Shown here: positions 9,974 to 19,591 of the stretch, piece after piece
Numbering within the stretch: the first letter of the stretch is position 1
How the letters are laid out: the number at the start of each line of letters is the position of its first letter
DNA from: Subtercola vilae
GTDB taxonomy: Bacteria > Actinomycetota > Actinomycetes > Actinomycetales > Microbacteriaceae
NCBI RefSeq assembly: GCF_004923255.1
Contig: NZ_QYRT01000018.1
Span: forward strand, 1 to 64,000
Length of the DNA stretch: 64,000 nt
Reading direction: 5' to 3'
The notes under the pieces: model-generated
Seen by the model: the letters and a program-made list of their open reading frames with translations, nothing else
Told to the model about the DNA's origin: nothing
The model's database searches: none
Translations under genes and position numbers: made by a program

Positions 9974-10729
9974 ATGACTGACCCCACCCCTCAGCCCCTC
10001 GTTCGTAAAGACGGCCGTTCGGTCGATGACCTGCGCGAAGTCACCATCGAGCGCGGCTGGAGCGCCCAGGCCGAAGGTTCGGCTCTCATCTCGTTCGGCA
10101 ACACGAAAGTGCTCTGCACCGCGTCGTTCACCAACGGCGTTCCGCGCTGGATGTCGGGCAAGGGTAAAGGCTGGGTGACCGCCGAGTACGCCATGCTGCC
10201 CCGCGCCACCAACAGCCGCACCGACCGCGAGTCGGTGAAGGGCAAAATCGGGGGCCGCACGCACGAGATCTCGCGCCTCATCGGGCGCTCGCTTCGTGCG
10301 GTGGTCGACATGAAGGCCCTGGGTGAGAACACCATCGTCATCGACTGCGACGTGCTGCAGGCCGACGGCGGCACCCGCACGGCAGCCATCACCGGTGCAT
10401 ACGTAGCCATGGTCGACGCCATCGAGTGGGCTCGCGGCAAGAAGTTCATCGGGCAGAAGGCCGTGCCTCTCATTGACAGCGTCTCGGCCATCTCGGTGGG
10501 CATCATCGACGGAACCCCCATGCTCGACCTCGCTTACGTCGAAGACGTGCGTGCCGAGACCGATATGAACGTCGTGGTCACCGGCCGCGGCCTGTTCGTC
10601 GAGGTGCAGGGCACCGCAGAGGGTGCTCCCTTCGACCGCACCGAGCTGAACTCGCTGCTCGACCTCGCCCTGGTCGGCACCGCTGAACTCTCCCGCCTGC
10701 AGCTTCTCTCGCTGGGTGAGACGGCGTGA
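9974..10729 (+). CDS. rph: Ribonuclease PH
   Basis: Phosphorolytic 3'-5' exoribonuclease that trims tRNA 3' ends. The 251-residue product begins [20 protein letters not shown] and carries the RNase PH signatures [22 protein letters not shown] and [17 protein letters not shown]. An AGGAGA ribosome-binding site sits 5-6 bases before the ATG at 9974. It follows murI by 14 bp and its TGA overlaps the GTG of rdgB, implying translational coupling. Confidence 0.95.
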   Translation: MTDPTPQPLVRKDGRSVDDLREVTIERGWSAQAEGSALISFGNTKVLCTASFTNGVPRWMSGKGKGWVTAEYAMLPRATNSRTDRESVKGKIGGRTHEISRLIGRSLRAVVDMKALGENTIVIDCDVLQADGGTRTAAITGAYVAMVDAIEWARGKKFIGQKAVPLIDSVSAISVGIIDGTPMLDLAYVEDVRAETDMNVVVTGRGLFVEVQGTAEGAPFDRTELNSLLDLALVGTAELSRLQLLSLGETA

Positions 10730-11361
10730 GTGGCGAACGCATCCGCGTGGTACTCGCCACGCACAATCAGCACAAAGTAGACGAGTTCCAGAAGATCCTG
10801 GGCGCCCGGATGCCCGGCCTCGACATTGTGCGCTACGACGGCCCCGAACCGGTCGAAGACGGCACCACCTTCGCCGAGAATGCGCTCATCAAGGCGAAGG
10901 CCGCCGCGCTTCACACGGGGTTGCCTGCGCTCGCTGACGATTCAGGTCTGAGCGTCGACATTCTGGGCGGCGCACCCGGTATCTTCTCTGCCCGCTGGGC
11001 CGGGCACGGCAAGGGCGACAGGGCGAACCGCGACCTGTTGCTCGACCAGCTCGCCGACATTCACGACGAGCACCGTGAGGGCGCGTTCGTCTGTACGATC
11101 GCCCTCGTCGTACCCGAACGGGGTAAAGCGGCCGAGGCCGGCGAATTCGCTGTCGAAGAAGTGGCCAGCGGTTTCTGGCGTGGCATGGTCGTGCGCGAGG
11201 CACGGGGAGAACACGGGTTCGGGTACGATCCCGTCTTTCAACCTGCGGGCAGTGCGCTGACGGCAGCCGAACTGGCTCCGGCCGAGAAGAATGCGGTGAG
11301 CCACCGGGCGCTCGCGTTCGAGAATCTGTTGCCCATCCTCAGCCGCACGCTCGCGCTCTGA
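10726..11361 (+). CDS. rdgB: RdgB/HAM1 family non-canonical purine NTP pyrophosphatase
   Basis: Hydrolyses dITP, ITP and XTP to monophosphates, cleansing the nucleotide pool. The 211-residue protein has the N-terminal [14 protein letters not shown] motif (T/SxNxxK), the catalytic/metal region [13 protein letters not shown] and ADDSGLSVD, and the C-terminal GYDPVF and SHRALAF motifs. Its GTG start overlaps the rph stop (GTGA). There is an insertion around residues 130-145 ([16 protein letters not shown]) relative to the shortest homologues. Confidence 0.94.
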   Translation: MSGERIRVVLATHNQHKVDEFQKILGARMPGLDIVRYDGPEPVEDGTTFAENALIKAKAAALHTGLPALADDSGLSVDILGGAPGIFSARWAGHGKGDRANRDLLLDQLADIHDEHREGAFVCTIALVVPERGKAAEAGEFAVEEVASGFWRGMVVREARGEHGFGYDPVFQPAGSALTAAELAPAEKNAVSHRALAFENLLPILSRTLAL

Positions 11362-11423
11362 CAGTTCGGGTGGGCCCGCGGCCCCCTAGAACCGACTGGC
11401 CCGAACGGCCGCGTGCTTGCTGA

Positions 11424-11438
11424 GAATGAGCGTCATTC
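11424..11438. promoter_or_regulatory. Candidate metal-responsive operator upstream of the CDF exporter gene
   Basis: A palindrome GAATGA-gcg-TCATTC, 55 bases before the start of the cation exporter. Its wider context (TGAGAATGA...TCATTC) resembles the Zur/Fur-type box of actinomycetes (TGAAAATGATTTTCA-like). The palindrome is seen directly; the regulator is inferred from resemblance and from the function of the downstream gene. Confidence 0.45.
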
Positions 11439-11492
11439 CTATCTGGCGCCGCGCTCTGGCGGCCGAGGTCGCCGGTGCCTAGTCTGAGAGCA

Positions 11493-12440
11493 ATGAACCA
11501 GGATGCCGCTTCGGCAGAACGAGGCCACGAGGCCGGGCACAGTCACGCCAGTAAGTCGACGAACCGAACCCGCCTGACCATCGCCATCGCGATCGTCAGT
11601 GTCGTTCTCCTTGTCGAGATCGGCGGTGCGGCGCTCAGCGGCTCGCTGGCGCTGCTGGCCGATGCCGGCCACATGCTCTCAGACCTGTTCGGCTTGGTCA
11701 TTGCACTGCTCGCGTCAATTCTGGCGCTGCGGCCCGCCTCCGACCGGCACACGTTCGGCTTTCAACGGGCCGAGGTGCTGGCGGCGCTGGTGAACGGGCT
11801 GATTCTCGTCGGGGTCGCTGTCTTTGTGGCCATCGAAGGTGTGTCTCGCCTCCTGGCACCCGCATCCGACCAGGTGCAGGGTGCACCGATGCTCATCGTG
11901 GCGTCGATCGGGCTGGTAGCCAACATCGCCGCTCTACTGGTGCTGCGCGGGGGAGACACGAAGTCGTTCAACATGCGCGGTGCCTACCTCGAGGTGCTGG
12001 GTGACACGCTGGGGTCGATCGCGGTGATCATTGCGGGAATCCTGATTCTGACGATCGGTTTCGCGGCGGCCGACGCACTGGCGTCGCTCGCCATTGCCGT
12101 GATGATCGTGCCGCGCGCGGTGTCGCTTCTTCGCGATGTGGTGGGGGTGCTCATCCAGTCGGCGCCGAAAGACACCGATGTTGAGCAGATTCGGGCGCAC
12201 CTGCTGGGCACTCCCGGTGTGCTCGAGGTGCACGACGTTCATGTGTGGGCCATCACTTCGGGCGAGCCGGTATTCTCGGCGCACATCGTTGTCTCGCCGG
12301 AGGTCTACGCCGATGGAGCGACCGGCGAACTGCTCGACCGCCTGTCAGAGTGCCTGACAGCCCACTTCGACGTCGAGCACTCTACTTTTCAGCTGGAACC
12401 GGCTGAACACGCGGGGCACGAGCACGACCAGCACCGCTGA
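11493..12440 (+). CDS. Cation diffusion facilitator (CDF) family heavy-metal exporter
   Basis: Proton-coupled exporter of Zn2+ or related divalent cations in the inner membrane. The 315-residue protein has the His-rich N-terminus (GHEAGHSHASK), six membrane segments, the metal-site pattern of segment II (ALLADAGHMLSD) and its counterpart in segment V (LEVLGDTLGSIAVI), and a C-terminal cytoplasmic metallochaperone-like domain (VLEVHDVHVWAITSG) ending in a second His cluster (EHAGHEHDQH). The HxxxD and DxxxD arrangement fits the zinc-type (CzcD/ZitB) group. ATG at 11493 chosen over 11475 on alignment of the His-rich start. Confidence 0.92.
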   Translation: MNQDAASAERGHEAGHSHASKSTNRTRLTIAIAIVSVVLLVEIGGAALSGSLALLADAGHMLSDLFGLVIALLASILALRPASDRHTFGFQRAEVLAALVNGLILVGVAVFVAIEGVSRLLAPASDQVQGAPMLIVASIGLVANIAALLVLRGGDTKSFNMRGAYLEVLGDTLGSIAVIIAGILILTIGFAAADALASLAIAVMIVPRAVSLLRDVVGVLIQSAPKDTDVEQIRAHLLGTPGVLEVHDVHVWAITSGEPVFSAHIVVSPEVYADGATGELLDRLSECLTAHFDVEHSTFQLEPAEHAGHEHDQHR

Positions 12441-13302
12441 GCGACATGTTGTTCGACACAAGCACCGCGGCGATGGGAAAGACCAAGACCGAAAGCGCCC
12501 CCGCGCCGATGATGCTCGCCTGCGTGGCGATGGTCATCTGACCGTTCGAGACCCCGATTTCGGTGAGTGCGACCAGCAGCGGTAGCGCTGTGGCGCTGAA
12601 GAAGGCGAGCTCGATGCGTTCGCGCAGCTCGAAGTCGCGCCGGTACCAGAACAGGGCGGGTGCTCCGCGGATGAGCAGCAGCGCGAAGAAGATGATCAGG
12701 GGCGCTGGGTTCGAAGCGATGGAGTCGACGTCGAGCGTCATACCGGAATAGGCGAAGAAGATGGGGATGAAGAACCCGTAGCCGACCGCCTCGAGCTTCA
12801 CTTCAAGAACTTCGCTCGGTACCGGTGACCAGCGTTTCAGCAGCATTCCTGCGGCGAAGGCACCGAGAACGCTGTCGAAACCAAAACCGTTCGAAGAAAG
12901 AGTGCCATCGCGACGATGGGCGCCATTTCGCCCCCCGCGCCAGCCGCAAAGGCAAAGCGGCCGAACCGGGTGCCGAACATGCCGTTCTCTTTGAGAATGG
13001 GGATGAGGGTGCCGAGCGCAGTGGTGCTGAGCGCGATGGTCAGCACGTACGGCGACTCGATGATGCCCAGAGCATTCAGCGAGAACATCAGCACTCCCGC
13101 CACTGCCAGGCTCGCGACCCACGCGATGCTAGCCAACCGCCCCGCGCGCTCAGTTCAGCACCGAGGGCCCGATCGCCACGCCACCGGCCAGAAGCAGCGC
13201 CACCTGGGGAACGCGGATGGGACCTGGCAGCAGGTCGACGATCAGTGGTGCAGCGGCCCTCAGCAGAACAACGACGACGAGTGACGCGAAAGCTTCATTC
13301 AC
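12382..13302 (-). pseudogene. Decayed Kef/CPA2-type cation:proton antiporter
   Basis: Three separate reading-frame pieces on the minus strand match successive parts of one CPA2 antiporter. Piece 1 (13302 to about 13150, GTG start) encodes PQVALLLAGGVAIGPSVLN and then hits TGA. Piece 2, in another frame (about 13148-12895), encodes RLASIAWVASLAVAGVL...ALSTTALGTLIPILKENG...AAGAGGEMAPIVAMALFL. Piece 3 (about 12895-12382, back in frame 1) encodes GFDSVLGAFAAGMLLKRW and VGYGFFIPIFFAYSGMTLD to the C-terminus. Intact homologues have about 35-45 extra residues at the first junction and a few membrane helices at the second, so at least two deletions are likely. The 3' end overlaps the CDF gene by 59 bp. 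Not expected to be functional. Confidence 0.75.
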
Positions 13303-13308
13303 GTGGGG

Positions 13309-14040
13309 TCAGTCGGCTTTGCTTTCGCTGAGCGCGGCGGTGCGGCGGGCCTTGCGGGTCGAACGAATCGTGTGGAACACCGTGGGAATCAGGGTGAGAA
13401 GCACCACAGCGATCAGCACAACATCGATGTACTTCGCGGTGAAGTCGGCCACCGCCGGAATCTGGCCGAGCAGGTACCCGAGCATCGTCACGCCGCCGCC
13501 CCACGCGAGTGCGCCGATGGCGTTGTACAGGCTGTAGCGGCGGTAGTCCATCTTGCCGACACCGGCCGCGATGGGAGCGAAGGTGCGAACGATCGGCACG
13601 AAGCGAGCCACGATCACCGCCGCGCCGCCGAAGCGCTCGAAGAACGCGTTGGTGCGCTCGACATTCTTGATGCTGAAGAAGCCCGACTCCTTGCGTTCGA
13701 AGATGCGCGGGCCGGCTTTTCGGCCGATGAGGTAGCCCATCTCACCGCCGAGGAAGGCGGCGATGGCGATGGCCGGAGCCACGATGTAGATGGGAATCTG
13801 AATTCCCTGGCCGCTCGTCGTACCCGTGTACGTGAGCAGCCCGGTGAAGAAGAGCAGGGTGTCGCCCGGCAGGATGAAGCCCACCAGCAGGCCGGTCTCG
13901 GCGAAGATGATGAAGCAGATACCGAGAATGGCGAACGGGCCGAAGGCAGTGATGATGCCCTGCGGATCGAGAAAGGGAATCAGGGCCGCGTGAACAGGCG
14001 AGGCCTGAATCAACGCCGTGAGGCTGAAAGCTGTGTGCAT
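13309..14040 (-). CDS. DedA/SNARE-associated (VTT) family membrane protein
   Basis: A 243-residue polytopic membrane protein of the DedA family, which in other bacteria acts in undecaprenyl-phosphate or phospholipid flipping and membrane homeostasis. Key features are the F-AETGLLVGFILPGDTLLFFTG region with its acidic residue, a G-x-x-x-G pairing in GGEMGYLIGRKAGPRIF, and FVPIVRTFAPIAAGVGKM with the conserved arginine. Five to six hydrophobic segments. It lies directly downstream of the tRNA-Leu gene on the same strand and upstream of the antiporter relic. Confidence 0.9.
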   Translation of the reverse strand: MHTAFSLTALIQASPVHAALIPFLDPQGIITAFGPFAILGICFIIFAETGLLVGFILPGDTLLFFTGLLTYTGTTSGQGIQIPIYIVAPAIAIAAFLGGEMGYLIGRKAGPRIFERKESGFFSIKNVERTNAFFERFGGAAVIVARFVPIVRTFAPIAAGVGKMDYRRYSLYNAIGALAWGGGVTMLGYLLGQIPAVADFTAKYIDVVLIAVVLLTLIPTVFHTIRSTRKARRTAALSESKAD

Positions 14041-14095
14041 TGGTGAAGCTCCAGTCGTTGGTGCCTGCGCTGCCAGCCGGTCGGGCAGACGCGCG

Positions 14096-14177
14096 TGCGG
14101 GAGAAGGGACTTGAACCCTCACGCTCGAAAGCACAGGTACCTAAAACCTGCGTGTATACCAATTTCACCACTCCCGC
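14096..14177 (-). tRNA. tRNA-Leu (anticodon TAG)
   Basis: Read on the minus strand: 7-bp acceptor stem GCGGGAG/CTCCCGC, D-arm region GTGAAATTGGTATACACG, anticodon stem CAGGT/ACCTG around the loop TTTAGGT (anticodon TAG), a long class-II variable arm (GTGCTTTCGAGCGT region) and the T-arm GGGTTCAAGTCCC. Discriminator A; CCA is not encoded. All arms are consistent with tRNA-Leu reading CUA codons. Confidence 0.95.
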
Positions 14178-14227
14178 GAAGAACACCCTCAGTGTAATGG
14201 CTGGGTATCAGGGCTCGAGTGCGTTAC

Positions 14228-15478
14228 TCAGGAGTTTTTCACCAAGCGGGGCACCCGGCCCACGTGCGGCAGGTAGCGCGGAATATAACGAATCAGGATG
14301 CCCGCCCCCGCGAACCCCAGAACGCCCATGATCGCCGCAGCCAGCGGCAGCGACGCCACGGCGACAACCCCCGCCACCAGAACCGGTGCCGCGGCCGTGC
14401 CCAGGTCGCCCGTGAACCGGAAGGCCCCGAGAAACGGAGCCGGGTCGGTCTTCGGTGCGAGGTCGGCTCCGAGCGTCATGATGATGCCGCTGCCGACCCC
14501 GTTCGACAAGCCCAAGAACACGGTGAGGGCGATGAACCAGCCCACGGCTCCGTCGAGGTTGTGGGTGAACGACAGGATCACGAAGCAGATGCCCATACCC
14601 ACCATTGAGGGCACGACGCTCCACAGCCGACCGAACCTGTCCATGATCTGGCCGCTCGAATAGAACAGGGCAAAGTCGAGGGCGCCTCCGATGCCGATGA
14701 TCAGCGCCGTCGAACTCTCGCTGAGCCCCAGGCTGACGGCCCAGAGTGGCAGCACGACGGTGCGGCTTGCCCGCAGCGCGCCAACCAGTGTCACACCGGT
14801 GCCCACGCGCACGAGCAGCGAGCGAAACTGCACGAGGGTAGCGAACAGCCCGACAGACTCCTCGCGCACGAAGGTCTCCCCAGCATCGGGCTTCGCGAGC
14901 TTCTCGGTGGGGTCGGGAATGATGAAGAGCAGAATGATGATCGCCACACCGCACACGCCCTGAATCCAGAACACAGACTGTGACACGCCGGTCAGCGCGA
15001 TGACCCCGGCCCCGAGAAAGGGCCCCACGAACCAGCCGGCCCGAAAGGTGCCGCCGAGTGTCGACAGCGCTCTGGCCCGAAACGCTGCGGGCACGAAGGT
15101 GGTCATGAAGGCGTGTCTCGCCAGGGCGAACACGGCCGCAGCGAGACCCAGTAAGAAGATGCCCGTACCGAACAACAGATTGTTCGGCGCCAGAAGGCAG
15201 AGCACGATCGCCAGAATCGACAGGATGGCGGCGTAGATCATCGACCGTCGCTCGCCGATACGGCTGACCACCCACCCGCTCGGAATATCGCCGACCAGCT
15301 CGCCGATCATGGTCATGCCCGCGATGAACCCGGCCACCGCGAGGCTCGCACCGAGGTTGCTCGCAATTGCGGGGATGACGGGGATGATCGCTCCCTCGCC
15401 GATTGCGAACAACAGCGAAGGCAAAAGAGCGGGAAGAGCAATAGACCTGAACTGGAACGCCTGCTCTGTAGTACTCAT
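14228..15478 (-). CDS. Major facilitator superfamily (MFS) transporter
   Basis: A 416-residue protein with twelve predicted membrane segments. It shows the MFS motif A-like loop between segments 2 and 3 ([18 protein letters not shown]) and the mid-protein cytoplasmic loop ([20 protein letters not shown]). It looks like a drug/proton antiporter type ([27 protein letters not shown]). It is divergent from prfB, 35 bp apart, and follows tRNA-Leu on the same strand. Substrate unknown. Confidence 0.87.
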   Translation of the reverse strand: MSTTEQAFQFRSIALPALLPSLLFAIGEGAIIPVIPAIASNLGASLAVAGFIAGMTMIGELVGDIPSGWVVSRIGERRSMIYAAILSILAIVLCLLAPNNLLFGTGIFLLGLAAAVFALARHAFMTTFVPAAFRARALSTLGGTFRAGWFVGPFLGAGVIALTGVSQSVFWIQGVCGVAIIILLFIIPDPTEKLAKPDAGETFVREESVGLFATLVQFRSLLVRVGTGVTLVGALRASRTVVLPLWAVSLGLSESSTALIIGIGGALDFALFYSSGQIMDRFGRLWSVVPSMVGMGICFVILSFTHNLDGAVGWFIALTVFLGLSNGVGSGIIMTLGADLAPKTDPAPFLGAFRFTGDLGTAAAPVLVAGVVAVASLPLAAAIMGVLGFAGAGILIRYIPRYLPHVGRVPRLVKNS

Positions 15479-15513
15479 CAGCTAAGCAGTTTACGCGGGT
15501 AGGCTGGGGGATC

Positions 15514-16620
15514 GTGTTAGAACTCGATCTCTCCGAGCAGATCACTGCTCTCCGCTCCACCTTCGGCGACATCCGTTCGGTGGTCGACGTCGACGGCCTG
15601 AAGGTGCAGATAGCCGACCTCAGCGAGCAGGCCGGTGTTCCCGATCTTTGGAACGACACCGAGAAGGCGCAGAAGGTCACCAGCGCGCTCTCGCACCGCC
15701 AGGCCGAACTCGCGAAGATCGAAAGCATCGACTCACGGCTCGACGATCTCGAGATCATGGTCGAGCTGGCCAACGACGAGTCCGACGAAGAGTCGGCGAC
15801 CGAAGCGCAGGCCGAGCTCGTCAGTCTCACGAAGGTGCTCGGCGAGCTCGAAGTGCAGACCCTGCTGAACGGCGAATACGACCCTCGGGCAGCGGTGGTC
15901 ACCATCCGGGCCGGCGCGGGCGGCGTCGACGCTGCAGACTTCGCAGAGATGCTCATGCGCATGTACCTGCGCTGGGCCGAGCAGCACGGGCATCCGACCA
16001 CCGTGCTCGACACGAGCTACGCCGAAGAGGCGGGTATCAAGAGCGCCACATTCGAGATCGACTCGCCCTACGCCTTCGGCACGCTGTCGGTTGAAGCCGG
16101 CACCCACCGCCTGGTGCGAATGAGCCCCTTCAACTCGGCAGGCAAGCGCCAGACCAGTTTCGCAGCGGTCGAGGTCGTTCCCCTCATCGAGCAGACCGAC
16201 GTGGTCGAGGTTCCCGAGAACGACATCCGCGTCGACGTCTTTCGCTCGTCGGGTCCCGGCGGCCAGTCGGTCAACACGACCGACTCCGCCGTGCGCATCA
16301 CCCACCTGCCCACCGGCATCGTGGTGAGCTGCCAGAACGAGAAGAGCCAGATTCAGAACCGGGCGGCGGCCATGCGGGTGCTGCAGTCGCGGCTGCTGCT
16401 CCTGCAGCGCGAGCAGGAGAACGCCACGAAGAAAGAGCTGGCCGGGGTCATCACGGCGAGCTGGGGCGACCAGATGCGCAGCTACGTGCTCGCGCCGTAC
16501 CAGATGGTCAAAGACCTCCGCACCGACTACGAAGTGGGCAACCCCTCGCACGTGTTCGACGGCGACATCGACGGTTTCATCTCCGCCGGCATCCGGTGGC
16601 GCAAACGCAAGCAAGACTGA
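15514..16620 (+). CDS. prfB: Peptide chain release factor 2
   Basis: Terminates translation at UGA and UAA. The 368-residue protein shows the stop-codon recognition SPF motif ([15 protein letters not shown]) and the catalytic GGQ loop ([17 protein letters not shown]). The GTG start at 15514 gives a complete N-terminal domain in one frame; the programmed +1 frameshift of many bacterial prfB genes (CTT TGA C) is absent, as is usual in actinomycetes. Followed by ftsE-ftsX-smpB, a conserved actinobacterial order. Confidence 0.96.
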   Translation: MLELDLSEQITALRSTFGDIRSVVDVDGLKVQIADLSEQAGVPDLWNDTEKAQKVTSALSHRQAELAKIESIDSRLDDLEIMVELANDESDEESATEAQAELVSLTKVLGELEVQTLLNGEYDPRAAVVTIRAGAGGVDAADFAEMLMRMYLRWAEQHGHPTTVLDTSYAEEAGIKSATFEIDSPYAFGTLSVEAGTHRLVRMSPFNSAGKRQTSFAAVEVVPLIEQTDVVEVPENDIRVDVFRSSGPGGQSVNTTDSAVRITHLPTGIVVSCQNEKSQIQNRAAAMRVLQSRLLLLQREQENATKKELAGVITASWGDQMRSYVLAPYQMVKDLRTDYEVGNPSHVFDGDIDGFISAGIRWRKRKQD

Positions 16621-16675
16621 ACGTCGGCGCGTCGCTGCGGTGAATCACATGGCCCCTGTTTAGGCTGCAAAGGCC

Positions 16676-18013
16676 ATGATTCGATTCGACCACGTCAGTA
16701 AAAAGTACAAGGGCACGGCCAAGCCGGCGCTCAACACCATCGACCTCGAGATACTGCGGGGCGAATTCGTGTTTCTCGTCGGCGCCTCGGGTTCGGGCAA
16801 ATCGAGTTTTCTGAGGCTGGTGCTGAAAGAAGACCGGCCGACGAGCGGCAACATCCACGTGCTCGGGCAAGACCTCGGGTCTATCTCGTCGCGCAAGGTG
16901 CCCTACTTCAGGCGCAACCTCGGGGTCGTCTTTCAAGACTTCCGGCTGCTGCCCAACAAGAACGTCTTCGACAACGTGGCGTTCACGCTGCAGGTCATCG
17001 GCAAGTCGCGCGGGTTCATCCAAGAAGCGGTTCCGGATGTTCTGCAGATGGTCGGGCTGGCCGAGAAGGCCAATCGCCTGCCGCACGAACTCTCGGGTGG
17101 AGAGCAGCAGCGCGTGGCCATCGCCCGTGCGGTGGTCAACAAGCCGGCCATCCTGCTCGCCGACGAACCCACGGGCAACCTCGACCCGCTCACGAGCGCC
17201 GGCATCATGAACGTGCTCGATCGCATCAACGCGGGCGGCACCACCATCATCATGGCAACGCACGACAACGCCATCGTCGACCAGATGCAGCGTCGCGTCA
17301 TCGAACTCGTCGGCGGCCAGATCATTCGAGACGACCGCCAGGGCGGCTACGGCATGACGGCCGCCATCGGCTTGCAAGACAGCGGCATGACGGCCGAGAT
17401 CACCCGCCCCGACCCGCTCTCGCTCCGCATGCAGGCCACGGGGGCCATCGAGCGGCCCGTGCTGCCGGTGGCTGGCGAGCCTGCTGCTGCACCTGCTTCG
17501 ACTTCGTCTGCCAACGCGGTCAACTCCTCTGCGGGTCGTGAGAGTGCCGCGGTCTCGACGGGTGGCACGCCCGTCATTCCGCAGCTGAACCGCAACACGT
17601 CGTCGGTGCCCGTGGTACCGGTCGTTCCGCGCGTGCCCACCACTTCGGTTCCGGTTCAGGTATCGACACAGACCGGTCAGATATCGACTCAGACTGGTCA
17701 GGTATCGACGCAGGCCGGCTCGCACTCACAGCCGCAGGTCGGCGAACCGCCGCACTTCTTTCCGCCCGCAGCGGCTGATGTACGGCAGGCCGATACCGGC
17801 CCTGTCGAACGACTGAGCACGGTAGCTCCGGCCGATGCCGCTGCGGCACCGAATCCCGTGAACACCGTGAACGGGGCGAACACCGCGCACCCCGACGGTG
17901 ACCCCGACGATCTCACCACTGGCCAGCTGAGCCTGGCCGAAAAGCTCGGCCTGCGTGCTCCCGGTGCTAACCATGACCCCGCGGCTGACCAGAATGTAGG
18001 CCCCACCTCGTGA
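16676..18013 (+). CDS. ftsE: Cell-division ATP-binding protein FtsE with a long C-terminal extension
   Basis: Cytoplasmic ATPase that, with FtsX, transmits a signal across the membrane to peptidoglycan hydrolases at the division site. The core (about 1-225) has Walker A GASGSGKSS at 36-44, Q-loop in VVFQDFRLLP, signature LSGGEQQRVAIARA, Walker B ILLADEPTGNLDP and the switch His in MATHDN. The core matches the usual full length of about 229 residues, but this protein runs to 445. The extra 220 residues are Ser/Thr/Pro/Ala/Val-rich and look disordered, with a tandem VSTQTGQ/ISTQTGQ repeat near 325-345. The stop overlaps the start of ftsX by 4 bp. Confidence 0.95.
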   Translation: MIRFDHVSKKYKGTAKPALNTIDLEILRGEFVFLVGASGSGKSSFLRLVLKEDRPTSGNIHVLGQDLGSISSRKVPYFRRNLGVVFQDFRLLPNKNVFDNVAFTLQVIGKSRGFIQEAVPDVLQMVGLAEKANRLPHELSGGEQQRVAIARAVVNKPAILLADEPTGNLDPLTSAGIMNVLDRINAGGTTIIMATHDNAIVDQMQRRVIELVGGQIIRDDRQGGYGMTAAIGLQDSGMTAEITRPDPLSLRMQATGAIERPVLPVAGEPAAAPASTSSANAVNSSAGRESAAVSTGGTPVIPQLNRNTSSVPVVPVVPRVPTTSVPVQVSTQTGQISTQTGQVSTQAGSHSQPQVGEPPHFFPPAAADVRQADTGPVERLSTVAPADAAAAPNPVNTVNGANTAHPDGDPDDLTTGQLSLAEKLGLRAPGANHDPAADQNVGPTS

Positions 18014-18927
18014 GATTTGCACTGATTCTCGGCGAGGTCGGCACCGGCCTCCGCCGCAACATGTCGATGGTGGTGTCGGTCGTTCTCGTGACCTTCATCT
18101 CGCTCACCTTCGTGGGCGCAGCGATTCTCCTGCAGATGCAGATCGGCCAGATGAAGAACTACTGGTACGACAAAGCCCAGGTCGCGGTGTACATGTGCAC
18201 GGCGACCTCGAGCGATGCGAACTGCGCCAACGGCGAGGCCACACCCGACCAGGTGGCGGCAGTGGATGCCCAACTCAAGTCGCCCACGCTGGCCCCGTTC
18301 ATCCAGCAGTACTACTTCGAAGACCACCAGCAGGCCTACGACCAGTTCCAGCAGCAGTTCGCCGGCAAAGACGTGGCGAAGTACGTCACTCCCGACCTGC
18401 TCAACGAGACCTACTGGGTCAACATGGTCGACCCCCAGCAGTCCGACGTTCTCGTCGAGAGCCTCTCGGGCCTCGCGGGCGTCGACAGCGTGGTCGACCA
18501 GCGCAGCTACCTCGAACAGATCTTCTCCATTCTGAACGCGGCGAGCTACACCGCCGTCGGAATTGCTGCGCTGATGCTCGTGGCCGCCGTGCTGCTGATC
18601 GCCACCACCATCCGCCTCTCGGCGTTCTCGAGGCGGCGTGAGATCGGCATCATGAGGCTCGTGGGGGCGTCGAACAGGTTCATTCAGACACCCTTCATAC
18701 TCGAGGGCGTGATCGCCGCGCTCGTGGGATCGGTTCTGGCCGGGGTCACCATCTGGGCCATTGTGCACTTCTTCGTTCAGGGCTACCTGCAACAGCTGTT
18801 GCAGTTCACGAACTTCGTCACCGAGGGTGATGCGCTGTCGATCGTGGTGCCCGTGCTCATCGTGCTGGCAGCGCTACTGGCTGCGCTCTCGGCGAAGTTC
18901 GCCATCACCCGGTACCTGAAGGTGTAG
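18010..18927 (+). CDS. ftsX: Permease-like cell-division protein FtsX
   Basis: Integral membrane partner of FtsE that activates a periplasmic/extracellular cell-wall hydrolase. The 305-residue protein has one N-terminal membrane segment (MVVSVVLVTFISLTFVGAAILL), a large extracellular domain at about 50-170 with two cysteines (MCTATSSDANCANG), and three C-terminal membrane segments with the cytoplasmic LSAFSRRREIGIMRLVGASNRFI motif region that docks FtsE. GTG start overlapping the ftsE stop (GTGA). A UUCG hairpin follows the stop. Confidence 0.96.
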   Translation: MRFALILGEVGTGLRRNMSMVVSVVLVTFISLTFVGAAILLQMQIGQMKNYWYDKAQVAVYMCTATSSDANCANGEATPDQVAAVDAQLKSPTLAPFIQQYYFEDHQQAYDQFQQQFAGKDVAKYVTPDLLNETYWVNMVDPQQSDVLVESLSGLAGVDSVVDQRSYLEQIFSILNAASYTAVGIAALMLVAAVLLIATTIRLSAFSRRREIGIMRLVGASNRFIQTPFILEGVIAALVGSVLAGVTIWAIVHFFVQGYLQQLLQFTNFVTEGDALSIVVPVLIVLAALLAALSAKFAITRYLKV

Positions 18928-18930
18928 TTG

Positions 18931-18946
18931 CCGGGCTTCGGCCCGG
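18931..18946 (+). terminator. UUCG-capped hairpin between ftsX and smpB
   Basis: Perfect CCGGGC-TTCG-GCCCGG stem-loop, 3 bases after the ftsX stop and 57 bases before smpB. There is no T-run after it, so it may act as an RNA-stability element or weak attenuator rather than a true terminator. Structure seen directly; role inferred. Confidence 0.45.
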
Positions 18947-19002
18947 TAAGCTTGAAGGCTGCCGTCAACTGAGTGCGGCATCCATCGATCTGAGGAGTAA
19001 TC

Positions 19003-19479
19003 GTGCCACGCGAACGCGGAGAAAAGGTCGTAGCGACCAACCGCAAGGCCCGCCACGACTACACCATTGAAGACACCTTCGAGGCTGGCCTCGTGCTGAC
19101 CGGCACCGAGGTCAAGTCGTTGCGCGCCGGCCGGGCCTCGCTTGTCGACGGCTACGGCTACATCGACGGAGGAGAAGCGTGGCTCGACGCCGTGCACATC
19201 CCCGAGTTCAACCAGGGCAGTTGGAACAACCACCCCGTCAGGCGCAAGCGCAAGATGCTGCTGCACAAGCACGAGATTCTGAAGATTCACAACAAGGTCA
19301 AAGAGGGCGGCTACACCCTCGTGCCGTTGCGACTGTACTTCAGCGACGGCAAGGCAAAGGTCGAACTCGCCGTGGCCAAGGGCAAGCGCGAGTACGACAA
19401 ACGCCAGACCCTGCGCGAGCGCACCGACAAGCGCGAGGCCGACCGGGCCATGGGAACGCACCGCAACCTCGGCGACTGA
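19003..19479 (+). CDS. smpB: SsrA-binding protein SmpB
   Basis: Binds tmRNA and delivers it to stalled ribosomes for trans-translation. The 158-residue protein has the family regions [39 protein letters not shown] and, at the C-terminal tail, [21 protein letters not shown]. The GTG at 19003 follows an AGGAG-like site (GATCTGAGGAGTAATC). Its partner ssrA lies 2.1 kb downstream, on the same strand. Confidence 0.97.
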   Translation: MPRERGEKVVATNRKARHDYTIEDTFEAGLVLTGTEVKSLRAGRASLVDGYGYIDGGEAWLDAVHIPEFNQGSWNNHPVRRKRKMLLHKHEILKIHNKVKEGGYTLVPLRLYFSDGKAKVELAVAKGKREYDKRQTLRERTDKREADRAMGTHRNLGD

Positions 19480-19509
19480 CGCCGCTGGCCAGCTCTGCTC
19501 GGGCTGACC

Positions 19510-19536
19510 GCGCTGGCCGTGCTGGCCGTGCTGGCC
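19510..19536. repeat. Three 9-bp tandem repeats (G-T/C-GCTGGCC)
   Basis: Three adjacent copies of a nine-base unit, the first with one difference (GCGCTGGCC) and the next two identical (GTGCTGGCC), in the spacer between smpB and the oxidoreductase gene. The spacer is GC-rich and otherwise holds no obvious feature. Confidence 0.7.
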
Positions 19537-19591
19537 GGGCCGACCGGCTCACGCCCGTCGGCTTCGCTTCATCGGGCGGCAGAATGGGTTC

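Noticed and set aside
15514-15640. Programmed +1 frameshift in prfB
   Set aside because: The gene is open in one frame from the GTG; there is no CTT TGA C slip site or internal in-frame stop.
17698-18792. A 364-residue leftward ORF antisense to ftsE/ftsX
   Set aside because: His/Asp-rich shadow composition and no recognisable domain; both ftsE and ftsX are secure.
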